Part shown: positions 25,388 through 34,924 of the stretch, piece after piece
Position numbering within the stretch: position 1 is the first letter of the stretch
Layout: the number at the start of each line of letters is the position of its first letter
Origin: Actinomadura madurae
GTDB lineage: Bacteria; Actinomycetota; Actinomycetes; Streptosporangiales; Streptosporangiaceae
DNA: 64,000 nt
Direction: 5' to 3'
Assembly: GCF_900115095.1 (NCBI RefSeq)
Contig: NZ_FOVH01000002.1
Coordinates: 558,001 to 622,000 of the forward strand
The notes under the pieces: model-generated
The model's database searches: none
What the model saw: the letters and a program-made list of their open reading frames with translations, nothing else
What the model was told of the DNA's origin: nothing
Translations under genes and position numbers: made by a program

Positions 25388-27106
25388 CTAGAACGGGAAG
25401 CGCTCCGCCGCGGCGACGACCGCGCCGGTCACCGTGGCGATGGTGAGGACCGACACCCCCGCGAGGACGGCCCACCGCCCGGCCTGGTAGCCGACGGGCA
25501 CGCGGCCCGAGCCGCGGCCGCGCACCGGCCAGGGGGCGCGCAGCGGCGCCGTCCCCGGCAGCTCCTGCGGGGCGTCGGTGAGCGGCCGGTCGCCGTTGGA
25601 CGCCCCGGCCGCGGGCAGCCCGGTCACCCAGCCGAGCAGGTCGGCGACGCCGGCGGGCTCGGTGCCGAGGCCGGACGCGAAGTACCGCACCTGGGCGGCG
25701 ACCTGGTCGAGGGCGCGGACGGTGTTGCCGAGCCCGACGCGCCCGAGCCATTCGCGCAGGTCGGTGTCGTCCAGGCCGCGGCCGATCCCGGTGCGGGTCA
25801 GCAGGTCGGTCTTGGTGACGATCACGGCGACGCGCTTCTGCCGCCCCTGGTCGGGGCGGGAGCGGAGCTCGTTCAGCACCCGCTGCAGGGTGTCGGCGGG
25901 GTCCTCCTCCGACGACGCGGCGGCCTCGTCGACGAACGCGCGCTCGTCCCCGGTCAGCGTCCGGCGCAGCTGGGGGAGCGCGAGCGGGTCGACGATGAAC
26001 AGCAGCGCCTCGCTGTGGTCCAGGTAGCGCAGCGACCTGACCTCCGTGGCGCCGGTGTAGTGCTCCCCGGCGGGGTCGAACAGGTAGAGGATCCGCCGGG
26101 CCCGCCCCGGCAGCTCCACGTCCACCATGGTCGCGAGGGGGAGCTCCGGCCCGGTCTTGGCGAGCCGCCCGCCGCGCTCGAACTCGCGGATCGCGCCCGC
26201 GTACGCCTGCGCGTGCCGCTGCTCGACGAACGCCAGGCGCCCGTGCACGGCGCGGGCCCGCGCGTGCAGGGCGCGGATGCCGAGGACCATGAACGTCGTC
26301 TTCCCCGCGGCCGGGCCGCCGACGAACGGCAGCGGCTCCACGCGGACGCGCCCGATCCGCTCGGGCAGGCGACCGCCGCAGTGCGGGCAGTACGCGGCCA
26401 GCCGGAAGCGCCCGAGCGGGACGGTCGTGGGCAGCCGCGCGCCGCAGCGGCACACGTGCCGGAAGGCGCCCCCCGCTCCGGGCGCGAGGTGCGGGTGCCG
26501 GGCCCCGCAGCCGGGGCACTCGTACTCGGGCAGGCCGATGCGCTCGTAGCAGAAGGGGTGCGGGCACGTCTGCAGGATGCGCCCGTACATCATGAAGCCG
26601 CGCTCCACCGCCGCGAGGACGAGCACGCACCCGAGCCACACGGCGAGGCCGAGCGCGGCGACCAGCCCGTACAGGACGGTCAGCGCCAGCACGAACACCG
26701 AGGCGGGCACGGCCGCCGCGGCGATGCCCGCGCACAGCGCCAGCCAGGCGGGGAAGACGAAGAAGCCCCACGGGCCGCCGAGCAGCGTCCGCGTCAGCCT
26801 CAGCACGACGCCCCTGGCCGTCCGGTACACCTGCGGGACGACGGTGCGGCTGATCGTCCACCAGTCGCGCCACACCTGGCCGAGCAGGTAGTGCCGGTAG
26901 GCGATGTCGGGGGCGGCGACCGGGGACGGGCCGTCCAGCGTGGACGGCGCGAGCGTCCGGCACGCGTGCAGGTAGTAGAGGCCGAGCGCGGCCGCCCCGG
27001 CGACGACCAGCGTCGCGGCGAACAGAATGGGGAACAGGTACATGAACCCCAGCCACATGGCGGCCAGCCACACGACGATCAGCAGCAGCACGATCACGGG
27101 GTGCAC
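25388..27106 (-). CDS. Membrane TRAFAC-type GTPase with zinc ribbons (DO-GTPase-like)
   Basis: 572 aa from GTG. Two or three N-terminal membrane helices (VIVLLLIVVWLAAMWLGFMYLF; more near residues 115-165), then Cys pairs forming zinc ribbons (TCPHPFCYER, YECPGCGARHPH, HVCRCGARLP, YCPHCGGRLP). A P-loop follows (FVGGPAAGKTTFMVLG), a G3-like DPAGEHY, and the specificity motif VIVTKTDLL. A last helix (AVLAGVSVLTIATVTGAVVA) ends the protein. It is the distal gene of the GrpE-Hsp70-GTPase operon, 4 bp after the GAP1-like gene. The paired GTPases with GAP1 match the DO-GTPase/GAP1 systems predicted as NTP-driven conflict systems (family names from memory). Confidence 0.82.
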   Translation of the reverse strand: MHPVIVLLLIVVWLAAMWLGFMYLFPILFAATLVVAGAAALGLYYLHACRTLAPSTLDGPSPVAAPDIAYRHYLLGQVWRDWWTISRTVVPQVYRTARGVVLRLTRTLLGGPWGFFVFPAWLALCAGIAAAAVPASVFVLALTVLYGLVAALGLAVWLGCVLVLAAVERGFMMYGRILQTCPHPFCYERIGLPEYECPGCGARHPHLAPGAGGAFRHVCRCGARLPTTVPLGRFRLAAYCPHCGGRLPERIGRVRVEPLPFVGGPAAGKTTFMVLGIRALHARARAVHGRLAFVEQRHAQAYAGAIREFERGGRLAKTGPELPLATMVDVELPGRARRILYLFDPAGEHYTGATEVRSLRYLDHSEALLFIVDPLALPQLRRTLTGDERAFVDEAAASSEEDPADTLQRVLNELRSRPDQGRQKRVAVIVTKTDLLTRTGIGRGLDDTDLREWLGRVGLGNTVRALDQVAAQVRYFASGLGTEPAGVADLLGWVTGLPAAGASNGDRPLTDAPQELPGTAPLRAPWPVRGRGSGRVPVGYQAGRWAVLAGVSVLTIATVTGAVVAAAERFPF

Positions 27107-27110
27107 GCGC

Positions 27111-29447
27111 TCACGCCCCCTCTGCCCGCAGGGTGCGCAGCTCCTCGCGCAGGCCGGGCGAGCCCGCGAGATGGGAGTCGATCTGCCGGGCCGCCAGCCA
27201 CCCGGCGGACGCCGCGGCGGCCCACCGCTCCAGGCCCGGCTCGCGGGCGCCGCCGCGCCGCATCCGCAGCACGACCTCGACCAGGTCGTTGCGCTCCGCG
27301 ACCTCGGAGGGGCGCAGCGGGCTGCGTCCCGCGCGGGCCCGTTCGCCCAGGCCGGTGATCCAGCGTTCCCCCACGCGGGCGCGGGCGGCCTCGGGGAGGG
27401 CGGCGAGGAGGGCGGACCGGAAATGCGGCGGGCGTGCGGTCAGGCTCCGCACGGCGCCGGCGAACGCGCCGTCCGCCACCCGGGCGGTCGCCTCTCCCGG
27501 GTCGGCGAGGACGGCGAGCGCCCGCGCGGCCTGCTCGCCCCGCCCGGCCGCGAGCGCCTCCGCGTACGCCTGGACCACCGCCGCGTCCCGCGCGGCGGCG
27601 CCGTCCGGGAGCAGTTCCCGCACCCGGGCGGCGAGGCGGAGCGCGGGGAGCTCGCCGAGCTCGGTGCCGGGGTGGTGGGCGAGCTCCCCGAACGTCCGGG
27701 ACGGGAGGCCGGCGAGCGCCCGGGACGAGGCGAACTCCGCCGCATGGGCTTCGAGGAGACGCAGGCATTCACCCGCCGTGGGCGGTCCTGCCCACACCTC
27801 CGCGAGCGCGGGTTCGATCCTGGAGGGCGGCGCTCCGGCGGTCAGCAGCACGCGGGTGACCGCGATCCGGCGGTCCGGACGCCGCCGCCCGACCGAGGCG
27901 AGGACGGGGATCGCGACGTCCGGTTCGGATCCGAGTCCCCCGGCGTGGTCGTACAGCAGGTCGCAGACGTCCGGGTCATGGAGGTCGCCGGGGCCGTCGG
28001 CGGCGGCCCGGCGCGCGAGGCCGGTGACCACCCCCTCCATCAGCGGGCCCCGCAGCGCCCCCGGGCAGGCGTCGATCGCGGTCTTCAGCTCGGGGCCCGC
28101 GCAGGGCACGGCGTTCGCCGCGGCGCGGGTCACCTCGGCGGGGGCGACGCGGACGCCGGTCAGCGCGGCGACCGCCGCCACGCCCGCGATCTCGGGCAGC
28201 GTGCCGGCCGCCGCGAGCGCGGACGTCACGGGCGACTCCTCGCCGGGCGTCTCGCCCGCGACCTCCACGAGGTCGTCCGGCAGCAGGTGGCGCAGCGCCG
28301 GCTCTCTCAGGGCCAGCTCCGTGAAACGCCATGCGCACCGCCGCGCGAGGAGTACGTCCCGGGTGCGCCGCGCCCGGTCGTGGAAGGCCAGCAGCAGGGA
28401 CATCCGCAGGACCGGGACACTGGGGGCCAGCTCCTCCCACAGCCACTCCGGGACGTCGTCCGGGCGCCGGGACAGCAGCACCGCCGCGGCGTCCTCCTCG
28501 GCGGCCGTGAGCCCCTCGTACCGGCGGCCGAGCGCCACCAGGGCCGCGGCCCGCTCCAGCGCCGCCGGCCCGCCCTCGTCCGGGTCGAGAAGGGCCAGTT
28601 CGCCCAGGCAGTCGAGGCCCGCGAAGTCGGCGCGCCGCCAGCAGGCGGCGACGATGCGGCCGAAGAGGGACGGCTCCGTACCGAACTCGCCGAAGCCGTA
28701 CTCGACGTTGACGGCGGACGTGTCCCTGGCCTGGGTGCGCGTGGCGGACCAGACCCCGGTGGTCGTGCCCACCAGGCTCTGCGCCGCGGCGTCCGGGTCG
28801 GCGGAGTAGGTGGTGAAGGTCAGCCGCGCCGCCGTGTCCACCGGCAGCGAATAGGTGATCAGCGCGATCCAGCGGGCGATCGTCTCGACATGGTCCGCGA
28901 TGAGGACGAGGCGGCCGTGCCCCTGCTCCAGGACCTTCACGGCGGCGTCGATGAGAAGGGCGAGCGTGCGGTGCGGAGCGTCCGGGCCGGACGAGGCGAG
29001 CCAGCGGGCCAGCGCCTCGGGGGCCAGCGTGTCGTCCGGAGTCAGCTCCTCCAGCTCCGCGAGCCGGTCGTCCTGCGCGGGCCCGGGCGCCCACAGCGGG
29101 GCGTGCCAGAGCTCGGCGGGCCGCAGGCCCTCCAGCTCGGCGGGCTCGGCGACGACCGCGTGGGCGAAGAAGTTGCCGTAGCGGCCCGAGTAGTCGCGGC
29201 CCAGGTAGCGGCAGCGCAGCAGCAGCGGCCGGCCGTCCACCCGGTCGTACAGGAACGCGACGGGGAACCTGTCGAGCTCGGCGTCGCGGGGGGCCGGCGG
29301 CGCGTCCGGCGGCGGGCGGTACGACAGATGGGGCGTCACCCCGGCCCGCACCCCGTCCGGCAGGCCGGGCGTCTCGGCGACGAACTGGAACCCGGCCCGC
29401 CCCGTCGGTCCCCGCCGGGCGGAGGTGTAGTGCAGCTGCCACGCCAC
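27111..29447 (-). CDS. GAP1-like GTPase-associated protein
   Basis: 778 aa from the GTG at 29447; GGAGGCGGGTAG at the end of the previous gene is the ribosome site. The N-terminal ~140 residues (AWQLHYTSARRGPTGRAGFQFVAETPGL, RCRYLGRDYSGRYGNFFAHAVV) match the type-2 N-terminal domain of GTPase-associated protein 1 (GAP1-N2). A middle region follows (KVLEQGHGRLVLIADHVETIARWIALITYSLP, LTFTTYSADPDAAAQSLVGT, the GAP1-M type), then ~450 mostly helical, Ala/Leu/Arg-rich residues resembling HEAT-like repeats. I see no enzyme motif. It sits between two GTPase genes and is probably their scaffold or effector. Confidence 0.8.
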   Translation of the reverse strand: MAWQLHYTSARRGPTGRAGFQFVAETPGLPDGVRAGVTPHLSYRPPPDAPPAPRDAELDRFPVAFLYDRVDGRPLLLRCRYLGRDYSGRYGNFFAHAVVAEPAELEGLRPAELWHAPLWAPGPAQDDRLAELEELTPDDTLAPEALARWLASSGPDAPHRTLALLIDAAVKVLEQGHGRLVLIADHVETIARWIALITYSLPVDTAARLTFTTYSADPDAAAQSLVGTTTGVWSATRTQARDTSAVNVEYGFGEFGTEPSLFGRIVAACWRRADFAGLDCLGELALLDPDEGGPAALERAAALVALGRRYEGLTAAEEDAAAVLLSRRPDDVPEWLWEELAPSVPVLRMSLLLAFHDRARRTRDVLLARRCAWRFTELALREPALRHLLPDDLVEVAGETPGEESPVTSALAAAGTLPEIAGVAAVAALTGVRVAPAEVTRAAANAVPCAGPELKTAIDACPGALRGPLMEGVVTGLARRAAADGPGDLHDPDVCDLLYDHAGGLGSEPDVAIPVLASVGRRRPDRRIAVTRVLLTAGAPPSRIEPALAEVWAGPPTAGECLRLLEAHAAEFASSRALAGLPSRTFGELAHHPGTELGELPALRLAARVRELLPDGAAARDAAVVQAYAEALAAGRGEQAARALAVLADPGEATARVADGAFAGAVRSLTARPPHFRSALLAALPEAARARVGERWITGLGERARAGRSPLRPSEVAERNDLVEVVLRMRRGGAREPGLERWAAAASAGWLAARQIDSHLAGSPGLREELRTLRAEGA

Positions 29448-29449
29448 GG

Positions 29450-30691
29450 CTACCCGCCTCCGGGACGGACGCCGTCGAGCATCCCGAACCGGTGCAGGAG
29501 CCACAGCAGCGGATCCTCGGCCCGGTACGGGCGGACGCCGCCCGCGCCGACCCGTCCCTCCTCCGGGACGCCGCCGAGCGCCGACAGCCCGAACAGCGCG
29601 TGGTCGGCGTACTGCTGCCCGAGGTAGGTGTCCAGCTGCCCGGCCTGCCAGTCGTGCAGCAGCGCGCGGACCTGCTCGTGCACCGCGTCCCTGTCGTCCA
29701 GGTCGAGGACGCCCTGCCCGGACCGCGACCGGTGCAGCGCCGACTGCGCCAGCAGCGCCGGCCGCAGCACGTCGATCTTGGTGAGCGCGACCGCCACCGG
29801 GACGGGCAGCGGCTCGCCCGGCCGGGTGCCGCGCCGCTGCCGGAGCGTCTCGGTGACGCGGGCGATGATGTTCAGCGGCTCGCTGCCCGGGTCCTCGCCG
29901 GCCGCGGGCGGCCCGGGGACGGTGTCGCGGACCTGCGTCCGCGCGCCCGGCAGCTCCAGCGGGTCGACCAGGAAGATGATCGCGTCGGCGGCCTCCAGGT
30001 ACCGCAGGTGCAGGTCGGTGGCCTCCCGGCTGCGCAGGTCCTCGCCCGCGGTGTCGAACAGCACGAGCGCCAGCGAGTCGTTGCGCGGGCGGGAGAAGCG
30101 CCCCCGCCGCGTCCTGGTGAGCAGGTACACCAGCGGCTCGCGCGGCCCGGTCGCGGCGCTCGCCGTCGTCGGCAGCAGCCGCCGCTCCTCCAGCAGCGGC
30201 CGGGCGAAGTCGCGCTTGTACCGCTCGATCGTCCGGTCGTCGCACGCGACGAGCGAGGCGTCCAGCTCCGTCCCGACCCGGTTCATCAGCTCGTGCAGCA
30301 GGACGGCGATGTAGGTGCTCTTGCCGGCGTTCTTCGCGCCGACGAGCGCGACGATCCGGCCGGGGGAGTCGCAGTACGCGGCCGGGAGCGGGTTGTGGCA
30401 TTCCGGGCAGGCCCGGTTCCCCGTCGGCACCCCGCACTCCGGGCAGCCGGCCCGGCCCTTGCGCCCGGACGCGGCGAACACCGGCGGCAGCGACGCGCCC
30501 GCGGTGGACCCGGTGTACTCGGCCAGCTTCTCGTCGAGGACGGGCGCGCACCCCTGCCGCCGCCCGGCCCGCCCGCGGCACCGGAACAGGATGCGCTGCG
30601 GCGCGACCGACGCGAAGCAGTACGGGCAGGTGATGCCCTGCCTGGACGGCACGCCGGGGATCCCCGCCCGGGCCAGCGGTCCCGCCATCAT
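29450..30691 (-). CDS. Soluble TRAFAC-type GTPase with zinc ribbons
   Basis: 413 aa. Starts at 30691, where ATGA overlaps the stop of the previous gene (ATG at 30688 also possible). N-terminal zinc-ribbon Cys pairs: ITCPYCFASV, FRCRGRAGRRQGC, AGCPECGVPTGNRACPECHNPL. GTPase motifs: P-loop ALVGAKNAGKSTYIAVL, G3 LFDTAGEDLRS, and ALTKIDVL as the N/TKxD motif. There is no membrane segment. With the membrane GTPase 2.3 kb downstream it forms the paired-GTPase set around the GAP1-like protein. Its best role is a nucleotide-controlled switch in the operon's system; no partner has been shown. Confidence 0.85.
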   Translation of the reverse strand: MMAGPLARAGIPGVPSRQGITCPYCFASVAPQRILFRCRGRAGRRQGCAPVLDEKLAEYTGSTAGASLPPVFAASGRKGRAGCPECGVPTGNRACPECHNPLPAAYCDSPGRIVALVGAKNAGKSTYIAVLLHELMNRVGTELDASLVACDDRTIERYKRDFARPLLEERRLLPTTASAATGPREPLVYLLTRTRRGRFSRPRNDSLALVLFDTAGEDLRSREATDLHLRYLEAADAIIFLVDPLELPGARTQVRDTVPGPPAAGEDPGSEPLNIIARVTETLRQRRGTRPGEPLPVPVAVALTKIDVLRPALLAQSALHRSRSGQGVLDLDDRDAVHEQVRALLHDWQAGQLDTYLGQQYADHALFGLSALGGVPEEGRVGAGGVRPYRAEDPLLWLLHRFGMLDGVRPGGG

Positions 30692-33309
30692 CGGACCCGC
30701 AGCCGGCGGACGGGCGGATCGCTCAGCTCGACGACGTCGTCGTCGGCGAAGCAGCGCAGCCAGTAGGGCGCGCGCGCGTCCGGCGCGTCCAGCGACAGCT
30801 CGCCCGGCACGGGCACCTGCTCCCACACGCCGAGCGTCTCGCCGTCGGCGGCGCGGTGCGGCATCACCTTCCCGGTGCGCAGGACCAGCGACAGCCGCGC
30901 CACCCGCAGCGGGTGGGGCGAGGTGAGCCGGACCGTCAGGGTCTTCCGCCATGGCGGCCCCGACCGCAGCACGTCGTACCGGACGATGGTGCGCGCGGCG
31001 ACCTCCGCCATCACCGGCGGGCCGGTCACCCGGGCGCCGCCCACGGTCCCGGCCGCCGCGACCGACAGCTCGACCGGCTCGTCCTCGGGCACCGCGAGCC
31101 GCACCCCGCCCTGGGTGTCGTAGGCGGCGCGGGTCACGGCCTCGCTGGAGGGCGGACCCGCGCCGTGCCGGGGCCCGCCGCCGATCCGGTAGACGACGTC
31201 GACCTCGGCGACGTCGGGCGGCCAGTCGAACCCGACGTGCACGTAGGCGCCGCGCCGCTCGGCGACCAGCCGGCGCGGCGGCGGCAGGTTCACGTGCCGG
31301 TGGTGGGCGCCGATGGCGGCGGTGCCCTCCGCCACGGTCACCGCGAGCAGCCACCCGCCCCTCCCGGGCCGGACCGCCAGTCCGCCGGATGCCGGCGTGC
31401 CCGCGAGCCGGCGCGTCTCCCGCCGCACCTCCTCCAGGGGGACGAGCGCGCTGCGCGGCCACGGCGGCGGGCCGTCCGACAGCACCAGCTCGACCGTCCC
31501 GTGGCCGGGCGGGTCGAAGCGGGCCCGCACCAGTCCGGGGTCGGAGGGATCGGTCTCGGCGCTCAGCTCGTACACGGGCTCGGGCGGCGCGCTGGGGGTG
31601 GCCGACGCCCGCACGCCGTCCGTCGTGACCTCCCGCCCGGACGGGTCGAGGTAGACGGCGCAGATCCGGTAGTGGTGGGTCCGCCCGTTCGGGACGCGCT
31701 CCCGGAACCCGTCCCGGCCGGCCGCGACGGCCTGCCCATCGCGGACGACGACGACCCGCGCCGCCTCCGCCGGGCACCGCCAGCGCCCCGTCACCTGCCC
31801 GTCCCCGGGCAGCAGCTCGACCTCGGCGGGCTCCGGCCGCACGGTCAGCGGCCCGGCCACGGCGGGAGGGGCGGCGGCGTCTCCGCGCATCGCGAACACC
31901 GCGTAGCACACGGGCGCGTTCACCGGCGGCCGCTCGTCGAGCGCCCCGCCGATCGCGTCCCCGTCCCGGACGTCGCGCGGGGCCCGCCCCGTCCGCCGCA
32001 CGACGTGGTAGAGCACCTCGCCCGCGGTGGACGGCGACCGCTCCCACGACAGCCGCACCGACGCGCGGCCGTCACCGCCCGTGCCGGGGTCGATGTCGGC
32101 GTGCAGGGCGGGGACGGGACGTGGCGGGAGGCGGCGCCGGTGCGCCTCGGCACCGGGAAGGTCGCGGACGAGGCGGAGCGCGTCGGACAGGAGGCGGAAC
32201 GCGCGGTCGGGGTCGGCCTCGGCGGTGGCGGCCTCGCGGAGGCGCAGCGCGGTGTCGAGGCGGTGCCGGGCCTCGGCGGCGAGGACCTCCTCCTCCGGGG
32301 GCTCGGTGCCGGGTGCCGGGTGCGGCACCTGCGCGGCGTCGGCCAGCTCGGACGCGGCGTACACGTCGCCGGCGTCCAGCAGGGCGCGGAGCCGTCCCGC
32401 GAGGCCGCCGCCCGGCCCGGTCTCGCGGACGACGGCGAACACCAGGCGGCGCGCGTCGCCCTGCTCGACGCCGAGGTCCTCGACCGCGTACTGGAGCAGG
32501 GCGCGCTCGGACGCCCGCTGCCGCAGCCGCTCGCGGAGCCGGTCGGCCACGTCGAACAGCAGCAGGTCCGCCGGCTCGGCCCCCGACCGCAGCGCCGCCA
32601 GGATCGTGTCGGCGTGCGTGGTGCTGGTGTCGCGGCTGCGGCGCGCCCACTCGGCGCCGGCCGCCGCCACCGCGTCCTTGTCCAGGCGCAGGGTCCCGCC
32701 GGGCTCGGCGAAGCCGTCCAGCAGCCGGATCGGGCCGGTCAGCCGCGTCCCGAACACGAAGTCGGCGAGGTGCCGCCTGCCGAGGACGTCGAGCGACTCC
32801 TGCACCTTGCGGAACGCCGGGTAGGGCGCGGCGGTCGGCAGCGGGTCCGGGTCGCGGATCTCGATGCGGTCGGCGGCGGCCAGCTCGGCCAGCTCGGCGC
32901 GGGTGACGCCCGCGGTGCGGGCGATGGCCTCCAGCTCGGCGGGCGCCGCCATCCGCAGCGCCCCGGCCGCGTCGGCGAGCCGGGCGCGGGCCCGGCCGCG
33001 GCGCCGCTCGCCGCGCTCCCGGCCGCCGCGCAGCCGCGCCTCCAGCGGCCGCAGGTCGCCGCGCTCGGCGGCGGAGAACAGCGGGGCCAGCTCGCGGTGC
33101 TCGGCCTCCAGCCGGTCGATCAGCTTGCGGTACTTCAGCTGCCCGCGCGCCCGCCGCCAGCACTGCCGGACCTGCTTCACCCGCGCCGCGACGTCTTCCC
33201 CGGTGAGCTCGTGGAGCGCGTAGCGGACGCGCAGGTCCTCGGGGGGCTGGTCGCCCGCGGCCCGCGCGGGCTCCAGCACCTCCCGCCGGTAGTCGTCGTC
33301 GAACGCCAC
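30688..33309 (-). CDS. Large protein with helical N-terminus and FN3-like repeats, Hsp70-GTPase operon
   Basis: 873 aa from the GTG at 33309, which has GGAGG 6 nt upstream; the frame stays open further but there it runs antisense through the Hsp70 gene. Residues ~1-430 are helical and charged (LTGEDVAARVKQVRQCWRRARGQLKYRKLIDRLEAEHRELAPLFSAAERGDL) with coiled-coil character. Residues ~440-870 are beta-rich with several FN3/Ig-like units (VRLSWERSPSTAGEVLYHVVRRTG, THHYRICAVYLDPSGREV, VHVGFDWPPDVAEVDVVYRIGG). No signal peptide or enzyme motif is visible. The position between Hsp70 and GTPase genes suggests a client-binding adaptor. Confidence 0.75.
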   Translation of the reverse strand: MAFDDDYRREVLEPARAAGDQPPEDLRVRYALHELTGEDVAARVKQVRQCWRRARGQLKYRKLIDRLEAEHRELAPLFSAAERGDLRPLEARLRGGRERGERRRGRARARLADAAGALRMAAPAELEAIARTAGVTRAELAELAAADRIEIRDPDPLPTAAPYPAFRKVQESLDVLGRRHLADFVFGTRLTGPIRLLDGFAEPGGTLRLDKDAVAAAGAEWARRSRDTSTTHADTILAALRSGAEPADLLLFDVADRLRERLRQRASERALLQYAVEDLGVEQGDARRLVFAVVRETGPGGGLAGRLRALLDAGDVYAASELADAAQVPHPAPGTEPPEEEVLAAEARHRLDTALRLREAATAEADPDRAFRLLSDALRLVRDLPGAEAHRRRLPPRPVPALHADIDPGTGGDGRASVRLSWERSPSTAGEVLYHVVRRTGRAPRDVRDGDAIGGALDERPPVNAPVCYAVFAMRGDAAAPPAVAGPLTVRPEPAEVELLPGDGQVTGRWRCPAEAARVVVVRDGQAVAAGRDGFRERVPNGRTHHYRICAVYLDPSGREVTTDGVRASATPSAPPEPVYELSAETDPSDPGLVRARFDPPGHGTVELVLSDGPPPWPRSALVPLEEVRRETRRLAGTPASGGLAVRPGRGGWLLAVTVAEGTAAIGAHHRHVNLPPPRRLVAERRGAYVHVGFDWPPDVAEVDVVYRIGGGPRHGAGPPSSEAVTRAAYDTQGGVRLAVPEDEPVELSVAAAGTVGGARVTGPPVMAEVAARTIVRYDVLRSGPPWRKTLTVRLTSPHPLRVARLSLVLRTGKVMPHRAADGETLGVWEQVPVPGELSLDAPDARAPYWLRCFADDDVVELSDPPVRRLRVR

Positions 33310-33335
33310 GGGCGCCTCCAGGGGTCGGCGGGCCG

Positions 33336-34919
33336 CTAGCTGACCTGGACCCGGGACAGGGCCTTGCGGGACCGCTCGACCTCCTCCTCGGACATGCCGC
33401 CGACGTCCACCTTCAGCTCCAGCCGCTCGCCGGTCTCCTTCTCCACGGCCATGACGTTCAGCAGTCCGGAGGAGTCCAGCGCGAACGTGACCCCGATCGG
33501 CCAGCCCGCCTTCTTGCCCGGCGGGACGCGGATCTCCCCGGTCGCGATCTCGGTGTTGTCGATCAGGTCGGTGGACTCCACCACCCCCGCCTGCTCCATC
33601 ACCCGGATGTCGGCGGACGTCTGGTCGTCGTAGACGGTGAAGAAGTCCTCGGTCTTCGCGGCGGGCAGCTCGTCGTTGGCGTGCACCAGGTGCGCGACGT
33701 TCTCGGCGCCGGTCTCCCGGTCGACGACGACGATCCCGAACGCGTGCGAGGCGACGGTCTTGATCTGCCGCCCGGCGATCTGCCGCTGCTGCTCGGCCGA
33801 CAGCCCGGCCCGGGTCGCCATCTCCTCGGCGCGCTCGGCGGCGCCCTCCCGGACGAGCCGCCGGTAGGTCTCCTCGAACGCGTACAGCGCCGCGCCCTTC
33901 GCGACCGCGAGGTCGGGGTCCTGCAGGCGGGGCGCGAGGCCGAGCTCGGTCTCCAGCCGGGCCGCGACGACCGGCATCTTGGTCGACCCGCCGACCAGGA
34001 CGAGGTCGTCGTAGTCCTCCACGCCCTTGTCCGCCGCCGTGGACAGCGTCCGGCCGGTGATCTCGACGGTGCGGTCGAGGAGGTCCTTGGTCAGCTCCTC
34101 CAGCTTCTCCCGCGTCACCTCGACGGCCGCGACCCGCCCGCCGTGCATCACCCGGACGGTGTGCGCGGTGCGGGTGGTGAGCGCCTTCTTGGCGTCCTCG
34201 GCGTCGCGGCGGAGCTGCTGCTCGGTCTGCTTGTCGTCGAGCGGGTCGCCCGCGTCCGGGTGCTCGGCGCGGAACCGCTCGGCCAGGTGCTCGACGAGCC
34301 GCGCGTCCCAGTCGGCGCCTCCGAGCTCGTGGTCGCCATCGGTGCACACGACCTCGATGTGGCCGTCGCGCAGCGCGATGACGGTGGTGTCGAACGTCCC
34401 GCCGCCGAGGTCGTAGACCAGGATCGTGCGGTCCTGCTCGGGGTTGAGGACGCCGTAGGTGATCGCGGCGGCGATCGGCTCGGACACGATGTCGATGACG
34501 TTCAGCCCGGCGATCCGCCCGGCCTTGCGGGTGGCGTCCCGCTCGGCCGCGCCGAAGTAGGCGGGGACGGTGATGACGACGTCCCGGGCGTCCTCGCCCG
34601 TGGTGGTGCGCGCGTCCGTCGCGAGCTTCAGCAGGATGAACGCCGACACCTCCTCGGGGGTGAAGTCGATCCCGTGGATGGGGCGCGTCACGTCCCGGCC
34701 CATGTCCCGCTTGATCAGGCTGACGACGTTGTCGGGCTCCAGGACCGCGGTGTCCTTGGCGGTCGCGCCGACGATGACGTTCTCGCCGCTCTCGAAGAAC
34801 ACGACGGACGGCGTGGTGTCGGTGCCCTCCAGGTTCCGCAGGACCGCCGGACGCCCCACGTCGTCGATGGAGGCGATGCAGGAGTACGTGGTTCCCAGGT
34901 CGATCCCGTAGACGGCCAT
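33336..34919 (-). CDS. Hsp70/DnaK-type chaperone lacking the C-terminal lid
   Basis: 527 aa; ordinary DnaK has ~610-640. The ATPase domain is complete: MAVYGIDLGTTYSCIA (phosphate 1), VITVPAYFGAAERDATRKAG, LVYDLGGGTFDTTVI (phosphate 2), VLVGGSTKMPVV (adenosine). The beta-sandwich substrate domain is present (ASHAFGIVVVD, TIATGEIRVPPGKKAGWPIGVTFALDSSGLLNVMA) but the protein stops ~25 residues later (MSEEEVERSRKALSRVQVS). The helical lid and the usual acidic EEVD-like/DAEF tail are absent. It starts 5 bp after the grpE-like gene. No dnaJ is in the operon, so this is a specialised chaperone dedicated to the GTPase system rather than the housekeeping DnaK. Confidence 0.93.
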   Translation of the reverse strand: MAVYGIDLGTTYSCIASIDDVGRPAVLRNLEGTDTTPSVVFFESGENVIVGATAKDTAVLEPDNVVSLIKRDMGRDVTRPIHGIDFTPEEVSAFILLKLATDARTTTGEDARDVVITVPAYFGAAERDATRKAGRIAGLNVIDIVSEPIAAAITYGVLNPEQDRTILVYDLGGGTFDTTVIALRDGHIEVVCTDGDHELGGADWDARLVEHLAERFRAEHPDAGDPLDDKQTEQQLRRDAEDAKKALTTRTAHTVRVMHGGRVAAVEVTREKLEELTKDLLDRTVEITGRTLSTAADKGVEDYDDLVLVGGSTKMPVVAARLETELGLAPRLQDPDLAVAKGAALYAFEETYRRLVREGAAERAEEMATRAGLSAEQQRQIAGRQIKTVASHAFGIVVVDRETGAENVAHLVHANDELPAAKTEDFFTVYDDQTSADIRVMEQAGVVESTDLIDNTEIATGEIRVPPGKKAGWPIGVTFALDSSGLLNVMAVEKETGERLELKVDVGGMSEEEVERSRKALSRVQVS

Positions 34920-34924
34920 GTCCC

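Noticed and set aside
23699..27358. Plus-strand 1219-codon open frame
   Set aside because: It runs through the TetR gene in the wrong frame and antisense to LLM and GTPase genes; low-complexity Arg/Gly/Pro sequence without motifs.
29448..30581. N-terminal extension of the GAP1-like frame to 30581
   Set aside because: This part overlaps the GTPase gene out of frame and is Arg/Ala-rich; the GTG at 29447 has a good ribosome site and begins the recognisable domain.
33310..34347. N-terminal extension of the 873-aa FN3-type frame through the Hsp70 gene
   Set aside because: It would overlap a well-supported Hsp70 gene on the same strand in another frame; the GTG at 33309 has GGAGG at proper spacing.
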